Shown here piece by piece: positions 1 through 9,196 of a stretch of DNA of 64,000 nucleotides. The stretch spans positions 124,001-188,000 of the forward strand of contig JBBCGJ010000001.1 of assembly GCA_037200985.1 (NCBI GenBank), written 5' to 3'. The notes under the pieces are model-generated. The model searched no databases and was not told the DNA's origin. It saw only the letters and a program-made list of their open reading frames with translations. Source of the stretch: Rhizomicrobium sp. (GTDB taxonomy: Bacteria; Pseudomonadota; Alphaproteobacteria; Micropepsales; Micropepsaceae). Numbering within the stretch: the stretch's first letter is position 1; each line of letters opens with the position of its first letter. A program made the position numbers and the translations under genes.

Positions 1-1350
1 CCCGCCGCGCATCAGGAACCGCAGTGCCGTGCCTTTGAGGCCGAACCCCTCGCGCAACCCGTTGGTCAGGTAGCGGATGTAGTCCTCCGGCAGCGACTTC
101 AGCTGGTTGCCGAAGAGGGCGAAGGTCGGCGGCCGCGCCTTGACCTGGGTCATGTAGCGGATGCGCACGCGGCGGCCGCTGATCGCCGGCGGGGCGTGGC
201 GCTCCAGGGCCTTCTCCAGGAAGCGGTTCAGCGCCGAGGTGCTGATGCGCTTGGTCCAGGCGGTGTAGGATTCGATCACCGCCGGCACGATGCGGTCGAG
301 GCCCTCGCCGGTGAGCGCCGAAATGCCGACCAGCGGCGCGCCGGTGAGCTGCGGCAGCGAATGGTCGAGGCGGTCGCGCAGATCGCCGACCGCGCCGGCG
401 CGGTTCTCGATCAGGTCCCATTTGTTCGCCACGAAGACCACGGCGCGGCCCTCGCGCTCGATGAGATCGGCGATGGTGAGGTCCTGCTTCTCGAAGGCCT
501 GGGTCGCGTCCAGGAGCACGATCACGCAATCGGCGAAGCGGATGGCGTCGAGCGTCGACGCCACCGACATCTCCTCCAGCGTGTGCCCGGCGGTGCGCGC
601 CTTGCGCCGCAGTCCCGCCGTGTCGTGCAGCACGAAGTCGCGGCCGTCGGCGTGCCAGGCCGCGGCGATGGCGTCGCGGGTGATCCCGGCCTCGGGCCCG
701 GTGAGCGTGCGCTCCTCGCCGAGAAGGCGGTTGAACAGGCTCGACTTGCCGACGTTGGGCCGGCCCACGATGGCAAGACGGATCGGCCGCGCCAGGGCTT
801 CGTCGTCGGTCTCTTCGTCGGGCGCGTCTTCCTCGCCGTCCTCGGGATAGAGGGTGGGCGCGATATATTGCGACAGCGCTTCCTCCAGCGCGCCGAAGCC
901 GAGCGTGTGCTCGGCGGAGACCGCGACCGGCTCGCCGAAGCCGAGGGCATAGGCCTCGTTGTAGCCGTCGTCGCTGGCGTGGCTCTCGCATTTGTTGGCG
1001 ACCAGGATCACCGGCTTGCCGGATTTGCGCAGCGCCTGGGCGACGGCTTCGTCGCCGGTGGTCACGCCGGCCTTGGCGTCGATCACGAACAGCGTCGCGT
1101 CGGCGTCGGCGATCGCGGCCTGGCTCTGGGCGGTCATGCGCCCGGCCAGGGTCTCCGGCGCCTCGTCCTCGAAGCCGGCGGTGTCGATGACGCGGAAGGC
1201 GAGCGCGCCCAGCGACGCGTCGGCCTCGCGGCGGTCGCGCGTCACGCCCGGCGTGTCGTGCGTCAGCGCGAGCTTGCGGCCCACGAGCTTGTTGAACAGC
1301 GTCGACTTGCCGACATTCGGCCGGCCGATGATGGCGAGGGTGAAGGACAT
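1..1350 (-). CDS. der: Ribosome assembly GTPase Der (EngA), 3' end cut by window edge
   Basis: Der is a GTPase with two tandem G domains that helps mature the 50S subunit. The ATG is at 1350 and the frame stays open to base 1, so about 450 codons are visible and only the last few are missing. The first P-loop, GRPNVGKST, is at residues 9-17, followed by TPGVTRD and DTAGF. An acidic linker (about residues 170-187) leads to the second P-loop, GRPNVGKSS, near residue 196, with a second DTAGL and NKWD. The C-terminal KH-like domain is present. It follows bamB by 21 bases on the same strand. The order YfgM-like, bamB, der matches the yfgM-bamB-der order known in gammaproteobacteria. Confidence 0.96.
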   Translation of the reverse strand, partial: MSFTLAIIGRPNVGKSTLFNKLVGRKLALTHDTPGVTRDRREADASLGALAFRVIDTAGFEDEAPETLAGRMTAQSQAAIADADATLFVIDAKAGVTTGDEAVAQALRKSGKPVILVANKCESHASDDGYNEAYALGFGEPVAVSAEHTLGFGALEEALSQYIAPTLYPEDGEEDAPDEETDDEALARPIRLAIVGRPNVGKSSLFNRLLGEERTLTGPEAGITRDAIAAAWHADGRDFVLHDTAGLRRKARTAGHTLEEMSVASTLDAIRFADCVIVLLDATQAFEKQDLTIADLIEREGRAVVFVANKWDLIENRAGAVGDLRDRLDHSLPQLTGAPLVGISALTGEGLDRIVPAVIESYTAWTKRISTSALNRFLEKALERHAPPAISGRRVRIRYMTQVKARPPTFALFGNQLKSLPEDYIRYLTNGLREGFGLKGTALRFLMRGG

Positions 1351-1371
1351 GGCGCCCTTGTAGCGCCCGCC

Positions 1372-2775
1372 CTAGCGCAATGCCACCAGTTGCGCGTCCG
1401 CGGTGTAGACATAGAGCGTGCCGTCGGCGACCACGGGCGAGATATAGGTTCCCGCGGGGATCGCCATCCGCCCGATGAGCTGGCCGGTATAGGGCGACAG
1501 CGCCGCCGCGACGCCGTTCGAGGACACCGCGATCAGCCGGTCGGAGACCAGCACGGGCCCGGCCCACACGATCGCGCCGTGCTTGTCCTCGGCATCCTCC
1601 CAGCGCTGGAGCTGGTGGATCCATTTCACCTTACCTTCCTTGCGGGTCAGGCAGATGATCTGCTCGTCGGTGGTCAGCACATAGACATAGTCGCCGGCGA
1701 CCCAGGGCGTCTGGATGCCGCCGATGTCGCGCGACCACAGCCGGTCGCCGCTGTTCAGGCCGATCGCCGCCATGATGCCCGAATGGCTGATGGCGAAGAC
1801 GATGTCGCGGTCGACCACGGGGCGCCCCGCGATGTCGTCGAGCTCCGACAGCGCGGTCGGCGCGCCGGAATGGGTCAGCATGTCGTTCCAGGCCGGGCGG
1901 CCGTTCTGCACCCTGAGGGCGTAGATCTCGCCGGAGGAGTAGGGCGCCATGACGTATTCGCCGGCCACCGCCGCGCTGGTGCTTTCCAGGATCGCGGCCG
2001 ATTCCGAAATGCCCTGATGGTCCCACAGCCGGCGTCCTTCGGCCTGCGCCAGCGCGAAGAAATGGTTGTCGTAGGAGGAGACGAAGACGCGCCCGCCATT
2101 GGCCGTCGGCGCGTTGACGATCGGCACCGCGAGATCCTGCTTCCACAGCACCTTGCCGCTGCGCGCGTCCATCGCCACGACCTCGCCGAAGCCGCTGGTC
2201 GCGAAGACCTTGCCGTCGTCATAGGCGACGCCGCCGCCGAAGCCCTTGGACGGATCGACCTTGTTGCCGGCGCCGAAGATGCCCCACATGTTGAGCCAGT
2301 TGTAGTCGCGCTCGACCGGCGCGATGGAGCGGTCCCACAGGGGATTGCCGCTCTTGGCGTCGAAGGCGAAGACATGCGCCGCCGAATCGATGACATAGAT
2401 GCGCCCGTTCGCAACGATAGGCGGCGCCGTCAGGCGCGACGAGGTGTCGGAGCCCTTGCCGGCGTCCTGCTGCCATTGCACGCGCAGCGGCCCCGGCGCA
2501 TCGAGGTGATACATCGCGTTGGAGGCATAGCCGCCCGGCTCGGGCCAGTCCGCGTTCTTGTAGGGCGGCGGCAACACCACCGGCACCGTCTTGAGCGAAT
2601 CGTCGATGCGCAGCGTCTCGTCGGCGGTCATGACCGAGATGCGCTCGCCGCGCAGCTTGGATTTCTTGCCGCCGGTGTCGAACCAGTTGCTCACCGTGTC
2701 CATGACCGTGCAGCTCGAGGCGAGCAGCGCGATCGCCAGGACGAGGGCGACGGTGCGGATATGTCTGGCGGTCAT
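1372..2775 (-). CDS. bamB: Outer membrane assembly lipoprotein BamB
   Basis: BamB is a periplasmic beta-propeller lipoprotein that assists the BAM complex in inserting outer-membrane proteins. The 467-aa product has a hydrophobic signal peptide ending in LLASSC, which fits a lipobox with Cys about residue 22. The body is a series of PQQ-type propeller blades with recurring patterns such as GRIYVIDSAAHVFAFDAKSG and YVYTADAQLVALR. Its start overlaps the stop of the upstream YfgM-like gene in an ATGA, so the two are probably translationally coupled, and der follows 21 bases downstream. The family call rests on propeller repeats, lipobox and gene order. Confidence 0.93.
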   Translation of the reverse strand: MTARHIRTVALVLAIALLASSCTVMDTVSNWFDTGGKKSKLRGERISVMTADETLRIDDSLKTVPVVLPPPYKNADWPEPGGYASNAMYHLDAPGPLRVQWQQDAGKGSDTSSRLTAPPIVANGRIYVIDSAAHVFAFDAKSGNPLWDRSIAPVERDYNWLNMWGIFGAGNKVDPSKGFGGGVAYDDGKVFATSGFGEVVAMDARSGKVLWKQDLAVPIVNAPTANGGRVFVSSYDNHFFALAQAEGRRLWDHQGISESAAILESTSAAVAGEYVMAPYSSGEIYALRVQNGRPAWNDMLTHSGAPTALSELDDIAGRPVVDRDIVFAISHSGIMAAIGLNSGDRLWSRDIGGIQTPWVAGDYVYVLTTDEQIICLTRKEGKVKWIHQLQRWEDAEDKHGAIVWAGPVLVSDRLIAVSSNGVAAALSPYTGQLIGRMAIPAGTYISPVVADGTLYVYTADAQLVALR

Positions 2776-3506
2776 GGTTGAGGTGCACCGGTTGGCGGCG
2801 GCGCCGGGCCGCCGGCCGGCGGCGCGGCCGGCACGGGTTCGGGCACGGTGCCGAAGTTTCGCATGCCGCCTTCCTTGAGGAACGCCGCCATGGCGGCGGC
2901 GCGGCGGCGCATCGGCTCGGTGGCGTCCTTATCGTCGGCGATCGCCTGGAACTGCTTCTGCGCGGCGCCGATCTCGCCGGAATGATAGTCGGAGAAGGCC
3001 AGGATCTCCGCCGCCGCATGGCGCCAGGGATTGGCCGGATCGGTGAGGGGCGCCAGCAGGGTCGCAAGATCGTGCCGCGACATGGACTCGACGCTGGCCC
3101 AGCCGGCGCGGATCAGCGCCACGCCGCGCAGCGGGCCCGAATCCCCGGCGGCGACCGATTTGTAGATCTCCACGGCCTCGCCGCGGCGGCCGGCGCGCAC
3201 CAGCGCGCCCGCTTCCGACAGGCGCGCCATTTCGGCATAGCCCCGGGGCGCATCCTTGGCGACGACGGCGAAGGCCGGGTTGGCGCGGGCGAAGTCGCCG
3301 CTTTCCGCGAGGTCCTGGGCCGCGATCAGGGTCTCGGACGCCTTCAGGCTCTGGTTCTGCTCGTAGCGCTGCCACAATTCGAAGCCGGCGATGGCGATGA
3401 CGACCAGGGCCACGCCCGCGATCACATAGTCGCCGTACTGCTTCCAGAGCTGGGCGAAGCGTTCGCGGCGGACTTCCTCCTCGACTTCGCGGAAGATGTC
3501 GCTCAC
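2772..3506 (-). CDS. YfgM-like TPR protein with one N-terminal membrane segment
   Basis: This 244-aa protein resembles the YfgM/TPR_21 family, membrane-anchored periplasmic proteins that act as ancillary partners of SecYEG and envelope chaperones. Residues from about 22 to 42 form a single hydrophobic segment (YVIAGVALVVIAIAGFELW) after a charged N-terminus, typical of YfgM. TPR-like helices follow, then a Pro/Ala-rich tail. I chose the GTG at 3506 because the product then begins SDIFREVEEEVRRE, the usual family start; the open frame extends much further upstream without any family resemblance. The stop overlaps the bamB start (ATGA), so the two genes form one transcription unit with der. Confidence 0.85.
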   Translation of the reverse strand: MSDIFREVEEEVRRERFAQLWKQYGDYVIAGVALVVIAIAGFELWQRYEQNQSLKASETLIAAQDLAESGDFARANPAFAVVAKDAPRGYAEMARLSEAGALVRAGRRGEAVEIYKSVAAGDSGPLRGVALIRAGWASVESMSRHDLATLLAPLTDPANPWRHAAAEILAFSDYHSGEIGAAQKQFQAIADDKDATEPMRRRAAAMAAFLKEGGMRNFGTVPEPVPAAPPAGGPAPPPTGAPQP

Positions 3507-3640
3507 TGGGAAATCCTCGTTACGGGGGCGGCCGGCGGGCCGAAAAGGCCAAGATATTGACCGCGCGGGATGATTTAGCCGCTCGGCGCCGTGCGCGCAA
3601 CTTGCCTGTTTTTCACCTCCCCGCATGCGGGAAGGCGCGG

Positions 3641-4465
3641 TCAGCCCGTCTTCTTCATCGTGTAGACGTTTTCCTTGCCGGGGAAGGACCGGTCGCGGAC
3701 ATCGGCGGCATAGGCCTTGACCGCCCGCTCGATCTCCGGCCCGAGATTGGCGTATTGGCGCACGAATTTCGGCGGGTTGGGGTTCAGCCCCAGCATGTCC
3801 TCCATTACCAGAATCTGGCCGTCGCAGCGCGGCGAGGCGCCGATGCCGATGGTGGGGATGGCGATCTGGCCGGTGATCTTGGCGGCGAGCGGCTCGGCCA
3901 TGCCTTCGAGCACGATGGCGAAGGCGCCGGCTTCGGCAATGGCCTTGGCGTCGGCCTCGATCGCCGGCCATTCCGCCTCGGTGCGGCCCTGGGTCTTGAA
4001 GCCGCCGGTGACGTTGAACGCCTGGGGCGTCAGCCCGATATGGCCCATCACCGGAATGCCGCGCTCGGTCAGATAGCGCACGGTCTCGGCGAGACGGGTG
4101 CCGCCTTCCATCTTGATCGCGGTGCAGCCGGTTTCCTGCATCACGCGGGCGGCGTTGCGGAAGGCGATCTGCGGGCTCTCCTCATAGGAGCCGAACGGCA
4201 TGTCCACGACGACGAGGGCGTGGCGGCTGCCGCGCATCACCGCCTTGCCGTGCGCGATCATCATGTCGAGGGTGACGCCGAGCGTGGTCTCCATGCCGTG
4301 CATCACCATGCCCAGGCTGTCGCCGACCAGCATGAGGTCGACGTGATCGTCGAGCAGGCGCGCCGTGTGGGCGTGGTAGCAGGTGAGGCAGACGACGGGC
4401 TTGGCGTTCTTGTGGGCGCGGATTTCCGGAACGGTGACGCGCTTGGTCTGGGCGACGACGGACAT
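3641..4465 (-). CDS. panB: 3-methyl-2-oxobutanoate hydroxymethyltransferase
   Basis: PanB transfers a hydroxymethyl group from 5,10-methylene-tetrahydrofolate to alpha-ketoisovalerate to give ketopantoate, the first committed step of pantothenate and CoA synthesis in the cytoplasm. The 274-aa product has the expected length and the family signatures [30 protein letters not shown] (metal and substrate site), AIKMEGG, and [12 protein letters not shown] gap of 134 bases separates it from the YfgM-like gene, so it may be transcribed separately. No panC is adjacent. The next gene upstream points the other way. Confidence 0.96.
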   Translation of the reverse strand: MSVVAQTKRVTVPEIRAHKNAKPVVCLTCYHAHTARLLDDHVDLMLVGDSLGMVMHGMETTLGVTLDMMIAHGKAVMRGSRHALVVVDMPFGSYEESPQIAFRNAARVMQETGCTAIKMEGGTRLAETVRYLTERGIPVMGHIGLTPQAFNVTGGFKTQGRTEAEWPAIEADAKAIAEAGAFAIVLEGMAEPLAAKITGQIAIPTIGIGASPRCDGQILVMEDMLGLNPNPPKFVRQYANLGPEIERAVKAYAADVRDRSFPGKENVYTMKKTG

Positions 4466-4762
4466 GGACGCGATTCCTCGATGGAAGGATGGGCTTTTCG
4501 GGAATGGGCCTGTCCACGACGCTGAGCGTCAGGTGGACGGCGGCGGTCCTTGACCGGTCGCGACGACTATAGCGGAAACCGGGTCGCGAGACGACGGCAA
4601 TCTTGCCCGTCCGGGCAGTGCACCGGGCCGCGAGTTCCCCAACGCCGGACGTTTACCAGTTTCGCGGGATACCGATTGATGGACGCGATTACACGTTGCA
4701 TGGCGCGCCCTCGTATAGGTTCGCCCCGATCCGCGAGGGCAAGGCGGGCAGAGGAATGCCTG

Positions 4763-5536
4763 TTGAACACATTTGTACTCGGACTTCTGGTCGTCATCGC
4801 ACCGGCGATCCTGACCGCCCTGATCGTGCTCAGCGCCCGCCAGTTCCTGCATGAAAAGGTCCGCGAAGGGCACAACGACGTCCTGGTCCCGCTGTTCCTG
4901 ACCGCGGGCACGATCTATGCGGTGATGCTCGGCTTCCTCGTGGTCGTGGTGTGGGAGGCCTATGGCGACGCGAAGGAGAATGTCGCGCTCGAAGCCTCGA
5001 CGCTCACCACCATGTACCGCCAGACCAACGGCATGCCGGCGGACGAAATGAAGGCCATGCGCGAGCACATCCGCGGCTACACCGAGGCGGTGGTGAGCAC
5101 CGAATGGGAGATCCAGGCCGCGACCGGCGGCGCGGCGCCGGAAGCCCGGCGCCAGATCGCGAACATCTACCGCGAATATGCGCACATGCCGCCCGACGTC
5201 GCGAACTCGTCGATCAACCGCGAATTCCTGTCGCAGTTCTCCCTCGTCACCGCGGCGCGCAACAAGCGCACGCTCCAGGCCGGCGAGGCCGTGCCGTGGG
5301 TGCTGTGGCTCGGGCTCATCGGCGGCGCGACGATCGTGGTGGCGATGAGCTGCATGCTCTACATGGATACGTGGTGGCCGCATGTCGTGACCTCGGCCGT
5401 GCTCACCCTCATGATCGGCATGCTGCTGTTCATCACCATCATCCTGAGCAAGCCGTTCCAGGGCGCGTTGGCGCTGGAGCCCGGACCATTCGAGCACTCG
5501 CTGTCGGTCTACAAAGCCGTCGACGGCGGAAATTAG
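4763..5536 (+). CDS. DUF4239-type integral membrane protein
   Basis: I read a 257-aa membrane protein resembling the DUF4239 family, whose function is not established. Hydrophobic segments lie at the N-terminus (FVLGLLVVIAPAILTALIVL), near residues 50-70 (TIYAVMLGFLVVVVWEAY), and as two more near the C-terminus (WVLWLGLIGGATIVVAM and VLTLMIGMLLFITIIL), giving four segments around a large soluble loop. The frame is open from 4550, but residues before 4763 are Arg-rich and unlike a protein. The TTG at 4763 has a good GAGGAA Shine-Dalgarno a few bases upstream, so I start there. The next small gene follows 10 bases downstream and is probably co-transcribed. Confidence 0.8.
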   Translation: MNTFVLGLLVVIAPAILTALIVLSARQFLHEKVREGHNDVLVPLFLTAGTIYAVMLGFLVVVVWEAYGDAKENVALEASTLTTMYRQTNGMPADEMKAMREHIRGYTEAVVSTEWEIQAATGGAAPEARRQIANIYREYAHMPPDVANSSINREFLSQFSLVTAARNKRTLQAGEAVPWVLWLGLIGGATIVVAMSCMLYMDTWWPHVVTSAVLTLMIGMLLFITIILSKPFQGALALEPGPFEHSLSVYKAVDGGN

Positions 5537-5546
5537 GAACAGACCG

Positions 5547-5771
5547 ATGCGCGTCAGCACTTTGCAGCACAAGGAGCCGAGCGACGTGGAGCTTGGCGTC
5601 GTCTATGCCAGCGTCGAAGGGGTGAATGACGCGTCGTACGACGAAGCGGTGCACGAATTGAAGGAGAAGGGCGCGAAGCTGGGCGCCACCGCGCTCATCG
5701 GCCTGCAACTGGTGCAGAGCCAGTTCCAGTGGAACCAGCGCACCAGCCTGATCGCCACCGCGATCAAGTAG
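5547..5771 (+). CDS. Small YbjQ-like (UPF0145-type) protein
   Basis: This 74-aa protein follows the DUF4239 gene by 10 bases and has an AGGAACAG ribosome-binding site. The pattern of an early LGVVYAS strand, a charged helix, then KLGATALIGLQL and a final hydrophobic strand resembles the UPF0145/YbjQ fold, in which a GA-x-A-[IV]-[IV]-G stretch precedes the last strands. The resemblance is modest and I infer only a possible family link. No membrane segment or signal peptide is visible. The function is unknown; the tight spacing suggests a role shared with the membrane protein upstream. Confidence 0.65.
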   Translation: MRVSTLQHKEPSDVELGVVYASVEGVNDASYDEAVHELKEKGAKLGATALIGLQLVQSQFQWNQRTSLIATAIK

Positions 5772-5808
5772 CGCTTGCCGCGGCCGCGCGGCGGGTGCAT
5801 GGACCGCC

Positions 5809-6222
5809 GTGCCCCAAGACGCGGATGTCATGCCCCATATCGCGCACGTCGCTCTCCTGGTTCGCGACTATGACGAGGCGCTGGCCTGGTTCACGGGCAA
5901 GCTCGATTTCGGGGTGCTGGAGGACACCGATCTGGGCGGCGGCAAGCGCTGGGTCCTTGTGGCGCCGAAGGGCGGCGGCGTCGCGTTGCTTCTGGCAAGG
6001 GCGGCGACGCCGGAGCAGGCGGCTTTCATCGGCAAGCAGGCCGGCGGGCGGGTCTTCCTGTTCCTGGAGACCGAGGATTTCGCGCGCGACCACGCAGCCT
6101 TCACGGCGCGGGGCGTGACATTCCTGGAAGCGCCGCGCCACGAACCCTACGCCACGGTGGCGGTGTTCGAGGATCTCTACGGCAACAAATGGGATTTGCT
6201 GCAGAGCGCGAAGCGGTCCTGA
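5809..6222 (+). CDS. VOC (glyoxalase/bleomycin-resistance) family protein
   Basis: A 137-aa single-module member of the vicinal oxygen chelate superfamily. The N-terminal HIAHVALLVRDYDEALAWFT is the usual first beta-alpha unit, with the first potential metal ligand His in HVAL. The C-terminal VAVFEDLYGNKWDLLQ matches the closing strand, where family enzymes place an acidic ligand (normally E; here the region reads WDLL). The substrate cannot be predicted. The GTG at 5809 is the upstream choice; the ATG at 5830 gives a product starting MPHIAHVAL and is equally likely. It converges on rplI, with a strong hairpin between them. Confidence 0.85.
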   Translation: MPQDADVMPHIAHVALLVRDYDEALAWFTGKLDFGVLEDTDLGGGKRWVLVAPKGGGVALLLARAATPEQAAFIGKQAGGRVFLFLETEDFARDHAAFTARGVTFLEAPRHEPYATVAVFEDLYGNKWDLLQSAKRS

Positions 6223-6228
6223 AACGAA

Positions 6229-6255
6229 AAGGGCGCGCCTCGGGGGCGCGCCCTT
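6229..6255 (-). terminator. Terminator of the rpsF-rpsR-rplI operon
   Basis: An 11-bp perfect GC-rich stem (AAGGGCGCGCC and its complement) with a 5-base loop lies between the convergent VOC gene and rplI. On the minus strand the stem is followed by TTTTCGTTTC, a reasonable U-tract, so it should end the ribosomal operon. It could also act weakly on the plus strand. Confidence 0.8.
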
Positions 6256-6278
6256 GGTTCGTTGACCGGTCGGGAGGA

Positions 6279-6869
6279 TTACTCCGCTTCCGCGGCCTCT
6301 TCCTCGCCTTCCGGCTTGGGCGCGGCGCCTTCCTCGAAGAGCTCCTCGGCGGCGACTTTCGCTTCCTCGGCTTCGGTGCGCTCGGCGAGCACGTCCTCGC
6401 CGCGGGCCTGGCGCTCGGCCTCGTCCTCGCTGCGCGCGACGTTGATCGTCACCGAGACGCGGACTTCCGGGTGCAGGCGGACGCCGACCTTGAACAGGCC
6501 GATGGTCTTGATCGCGGTGTCGAGCGGCACCTGGGTGCGGTCGACGCTGACGCCGCCTTCCGAGATCGCGCTCGCGATGTCGCGGGTCGAGACCGAGCCG
6601 TAGAGCTGGCCGCGGTCGCCGGCCTGGCGGATCAGGACGAAGGTCTTGCCGTCGAGCTTCTTGCCCACGGCCTCGGCTTCCTTCTTCTGTTCAAGGTTGC
6701 GGGCCTCGAGCTGGGCCTTTTGGCCCTGGAAGAATTCCCGGTTGGTCTTGTTGGCGCGCAGCGCCTTCTTCTTCGGCAGCAGATAGTTGCGCGCGAAGCC
6801 GTCCTTGACGCGCACCTCGTCGCCCATCTGGCCGAGCTTCTCGACGCGTTCGAGCAGGATCACTTGCAT
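6279..6869 (-). CDS. rplI: 50S ribosomal protein bL9
   Basis: bL9 binds 23S rRNA at the base of the L1 stalk and influences frame maintenance. The start [19 protein letters not shown] and the following [13 protein letters not shown] are the diagnostic bL9 signature, and the C-terminal domain with [15 protein letters not shown] is intact. The product is 196 aa, longer than the roughly 150 aa common in the family, because of an acidic Ala/Glu-rich tail from about residue 150. Such tails occur in other alphaproteobacteria. It is last in the rpsF-rpsR-rplI operon, 11 bases after rpsR. Confidence 0.97.
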   Translation of the reverse strand: MQVILLERVEKLGQMGDEVRVKDGFARNYLLPKKKALRANKTNREFFQGQKAQLEARNLEQKKEAEAVGKKLDGKTFVLIRQAGDRGQLYGSVSTRDIASAISEGGVSVDRTQVPLDTAIKTIGLFKVGVRLHPEVRVSVTINVARSEDEAERQARGEDVLAERTEAEEAKVAAEELFEEGAAPKPEGEEEAAEAE

Positions 6870-6880
6870 CGTCGTCGCCC

Positions 6881-7189
6881 CTAGTTCAGCACATAGGGAA
6901 GCAGCGCCATGAACCGCGCCCGCTTGATGGCGTTGGCGAGGATGCGCTGCTTCTTGTTGGACACCGCCGTGATGCGCGACGGCACGATCTTGCCGCGCTC
7001 GGAGATGAAGCGCTGGAGCAGTTTCACGTCCTTGTAGTCGATCTTCGGCGCATTGGCGCCCGAGAACGGGCAGGTCTTCTTGCGGCGGAAGAAGGGACGG
7101 CGCTGTCCGCCCTCGCCGCCGCGCCCGCCGCCTTCGCGTCCGCCGCCCTCGCGGCCACCGCCGCCGGCACGATCACCACCATACGACAT
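6881..7189 (-). CDS. rpsR: 30S ribosomal protein bS18
   Basis: bS18 is a small-subunit protein that pairs with bS6 on the platform of the 30S particle. The 102-aa product has the conserved core [41 protein letters not shown] and the final [14 protein letters not shown]. The first 25 or so residues are a Gly/Arg/Glu-rich extension (repeats of GGREGG), so the protein is longer than the common 75-80 aa. Its ATG overlaps the rpsF stop codon by one base, which implies coupled translation with its partner bS6. Confidence 0.97.
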   Translation of the reverse strand: MSYGGDRAGGGGREGGGREGGGRGGEGGQRRPFFRRKKTCPFSGANAPKIDYKDVKLLQRFISERGKIVPSRITAVSNKKQRILANAIKRARFMALLPYVLN

Positions 7190-7563
7190 TATGCGGCCTC
7201 CTGCGTTTCGGCGCCTTCCGGCTTGCGCTCGCCCTCGGGGCGGTCATCGCGGCGGGCCTTGTTCGAGGAGACCTCGAACTGATCGACCTTCACGGTGATG
7301 TAGCGCAGCACGTCCTCGTTGATCTTGAGCTGGCGCTCGAGCTCGACGACGGCCTTGGACGGCGCGTTGATGTTGAGGAGCACGTAATGCCCCTTGCGGT
7401 TCTTCTTGATGCGATAGGCGAGCCCGCGCAGGCCCCAATATTCCTGCTTCTCGACCTTGCCGCCTTCGCCTTCGACGATGGTCTTGAGGTGGGTCGCCAG
7501 CGCGTCCACCTGCTGCGCGCTGATGTCCTGGCGCGCGATCAGGAGATGCTCGTAGAGAGCCAT
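7189..7563 (-). CDS. rpsF: 30S ribosomal protein bS6
   Basis: bS6 forms a heterodimer with bS18 on the 30S platform. The 124-aa product starts [18 protein letters not shown] and contains the family core [16 protein letters not shown], followed by a charged tail typical of alphaproteobacteria. The ATG at 7563 is the family start, with AGGAAAGG upstream. The open frame continues well upstream but is non-coding there. First gene of rpsF-rpsR-rplI. The 202 bases to the divergent ATPase gene must hold the operon promoter; I could not assign its -35 and -10 with confidence. Confidence 0.96.
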   Translation of the reverse strand: MALYEHLLIARQDISAQQVDALATHLKTIVEGEGGKVEKQEYWGLRGLAYRIKKNRKGHYVLLNINAPSKAVVELERQLKINEDVLRYITVKVDQFEVSSNKARRDDRPEGERKPEGAETQEAA

Positions 7564-7765
7564 GTCCGTCCTTTCCTGGGCTTGCGGAACAGATCGGGGC
7601 GGACACCCGTCACTGCCTCGGATCGGCCGGAATACGCACCATGCGCACACCCGCCCCCATCTTCGATTTGAAAGAGGGCAGGTTCCGGCGACCGCAGCCG
7701 CTATGAAGGCGGGGCTTATAGGCGAAGGGGCGGGGGGAGGCAAGGGTGGTCGTCGAACGATCAGT

Positions 7766-9115
7766 ATGGCGTTGAGTTCATCAACTAAGCGGCTTATTAT
7801 AACAAGTAAGCCGCCTACTAAACCAAGTGAGGTCCATTTGGCAACGCCACGTACAGCTGAAGACTGGGATAGCCTCAACTATGAGGCGACAATGCTGTTT
7901 ACGCCCTCTGCGCCTATCGACGAAAGCGATCTTTTTGCGGGACGGCAAACACAAATCCGCCGGCTCATTGAGGTCGTGCTCGAACGCGGCAAGCATGCCG
8001 TTCTGTACGGCGAGCGCGGGGTCGGAAAGACCTCGCTGGCGAAAGTCTTTCCCATGCTGTTCCCCAGCATCGTGAAAAAGGTCCTGCTGTTTCGAGAGCA
8101 AATCGACCCCACCGACAACTTCTCCTCTGCCTGGATGAAGGTCTTCAAGGACATTCCGGTGCAGGACATGGATGGGGGGACGCGGCATTTGGCCGACAAC
8201 TACCAGACGCAGCTAACACCCGATGACGTAAGGCGGGCCTTGGAGCATGCATTCAAGGCATCCGATATTCCAGTCGTGGTGATCGACGAATTCGACAAAT
8301 CCGAAGAACCGGATTTAAGGGCTCTGACAGCGAATGCGATCAAGAATCTCTCCGACTATGCCGTCAACGTCACCGTCATCATTGTCGGTGTCGCTGATGA
8401 CATCGGCGAATTGATCGACAAGCATGAATCCATAAGCCGGTGCATCGAGCAAATTCCGATGCCGCGAATGTCCAACGACGAGATGAAGGAACTCTTGCAA
8501 AAGCGACTGCCTAGACTTGGGATGAAGATCGAGGCGGACGCTTTATGGAAAATAATCACGCTCGCACGCGGACTGCCTGCTTATGTACATCTTCTCGGCC
8601 TCCACGCCACGCAGGATGCCATTCGTCTTCGCCGTACGGTTGTCACCGTCTCGAATGTTGACTCCGCAATCCAGCGCGCCTTGGCCAAGTCTCAGGAATC
8701 CGTTCAGCGCGAATATGCTACGGCAACGCACACAAACAGGTCCGATACGCTCTTTCGGGAAGTGTTGCTGGCTTGCGCATTGGCGCAAACGGACGAGCGC
8801 GGATTATTTACACCCAACGCTGTCGTCGGACCATTGTCGAGCATTTTGAAGAGAGATATCGCGATCGCGAATTTTCAGAACCATCTCAAGAAATTCATCG
8901 GCGACGAACGCGGGAAAATCCTCATACGTCGTGGAAAGGAGCGCGCATACAAATTCCGCTTTCGGGATCCCATGATGCAGCCCTATGTCATCATGAAAGG
9001 CGTGGAGGCGGGCCTTATCCAGGCGAACGCGCTTGAGGTTCTTTCCGCGCCCGAGCAGCCCCAATTGCAGTTTCCGAGTACGCAACGGCCCGCCGGAAAG
9101 AACGGCGATGGCTGA
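7766..9115 (+). CDS. Orphan AAA+ ATPase of atypical composition
   Basis: The 449-aa protein has a clear AAA+ core: an N-box-like [13 protein letters not shown], Walker [13 protein letters not shown] (about residues 84-95), and Walker [13 protein letters not shown] lid region and a C-terminal basic, winged-helix-like stretch with repeated [18 protein letters not shown] follow. The organisation resembles Orc1/Cdc6-like AAA_16 proteins. The role is unknown. Its codons are visibly AT-richer than in both neighbours (a ribosomal operon and a peptidase), suggesting acquisition by transfer. The ATG at 7766 is my choice of start; in-frame codons up to about 7835 could also serve. No partner nuclease or transposase lies beside it. 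Confidence 0.85.
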   Translation: MALSSSTKRLIITSKPPTKPSEVHLATPRTAEDWDSLNYEATMLFTPSAPIDESDLFAGRQTQIRRLIEVVLERGKHAVLYGERGVGKTSLAKVFPMLFPSIVKKVLLFREQIDPTDNFSSAWMKVFKDIPVQDMDGGTRHLADNYQTQLTPDDVRRALEHAFKASDIPVVVIDEFDKSEEPDLRALTANAIKNLSDYAVNVTVIIVGVADDIGELIDKHESISRCIEQIPMPRMSNDEMKELLQKRLPRLGMKIEADALWKIITLARGLPAYVHLLGLHATQDAIRLRRTVVTVSNVDSAIQRALAKSQESVQREYATATHTNRSDTLFREVLLACALAQTDERGLFTPNAVVGPLSSILKRDIAIANFQNHLKKFIGDERGKILIRRGKERAYKFRFRDPMMQPYVIMKGVEAGLIQANALEVLSAPEQPQLQFPSTQRPAGKNGDG

Positions 9116-9196
9116 ATTGTGCCGAGATCAGCAACACGCTATTTGATTGGCGTCTCTTCGACCTGGGGTCGGATCGGCGTCAATTGGGGATGGTCC

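Noticed and set aside
196..2781. An 861-codon open frame on the plus strand opposite der and bamB
   Set aside because: It is antisense to two well-supported genes, rich in Arg/Gly/Ala/His and without family motifs; long antisense frames are expected at this GC content.
4550..4762. An N-terminal extension of the DUF4239 protein
   Set aside because: The 71 residues are Arg/Ser/Pro-rich without homology-like features, and a good ribosome-binding site precedes the TTG at 4763.
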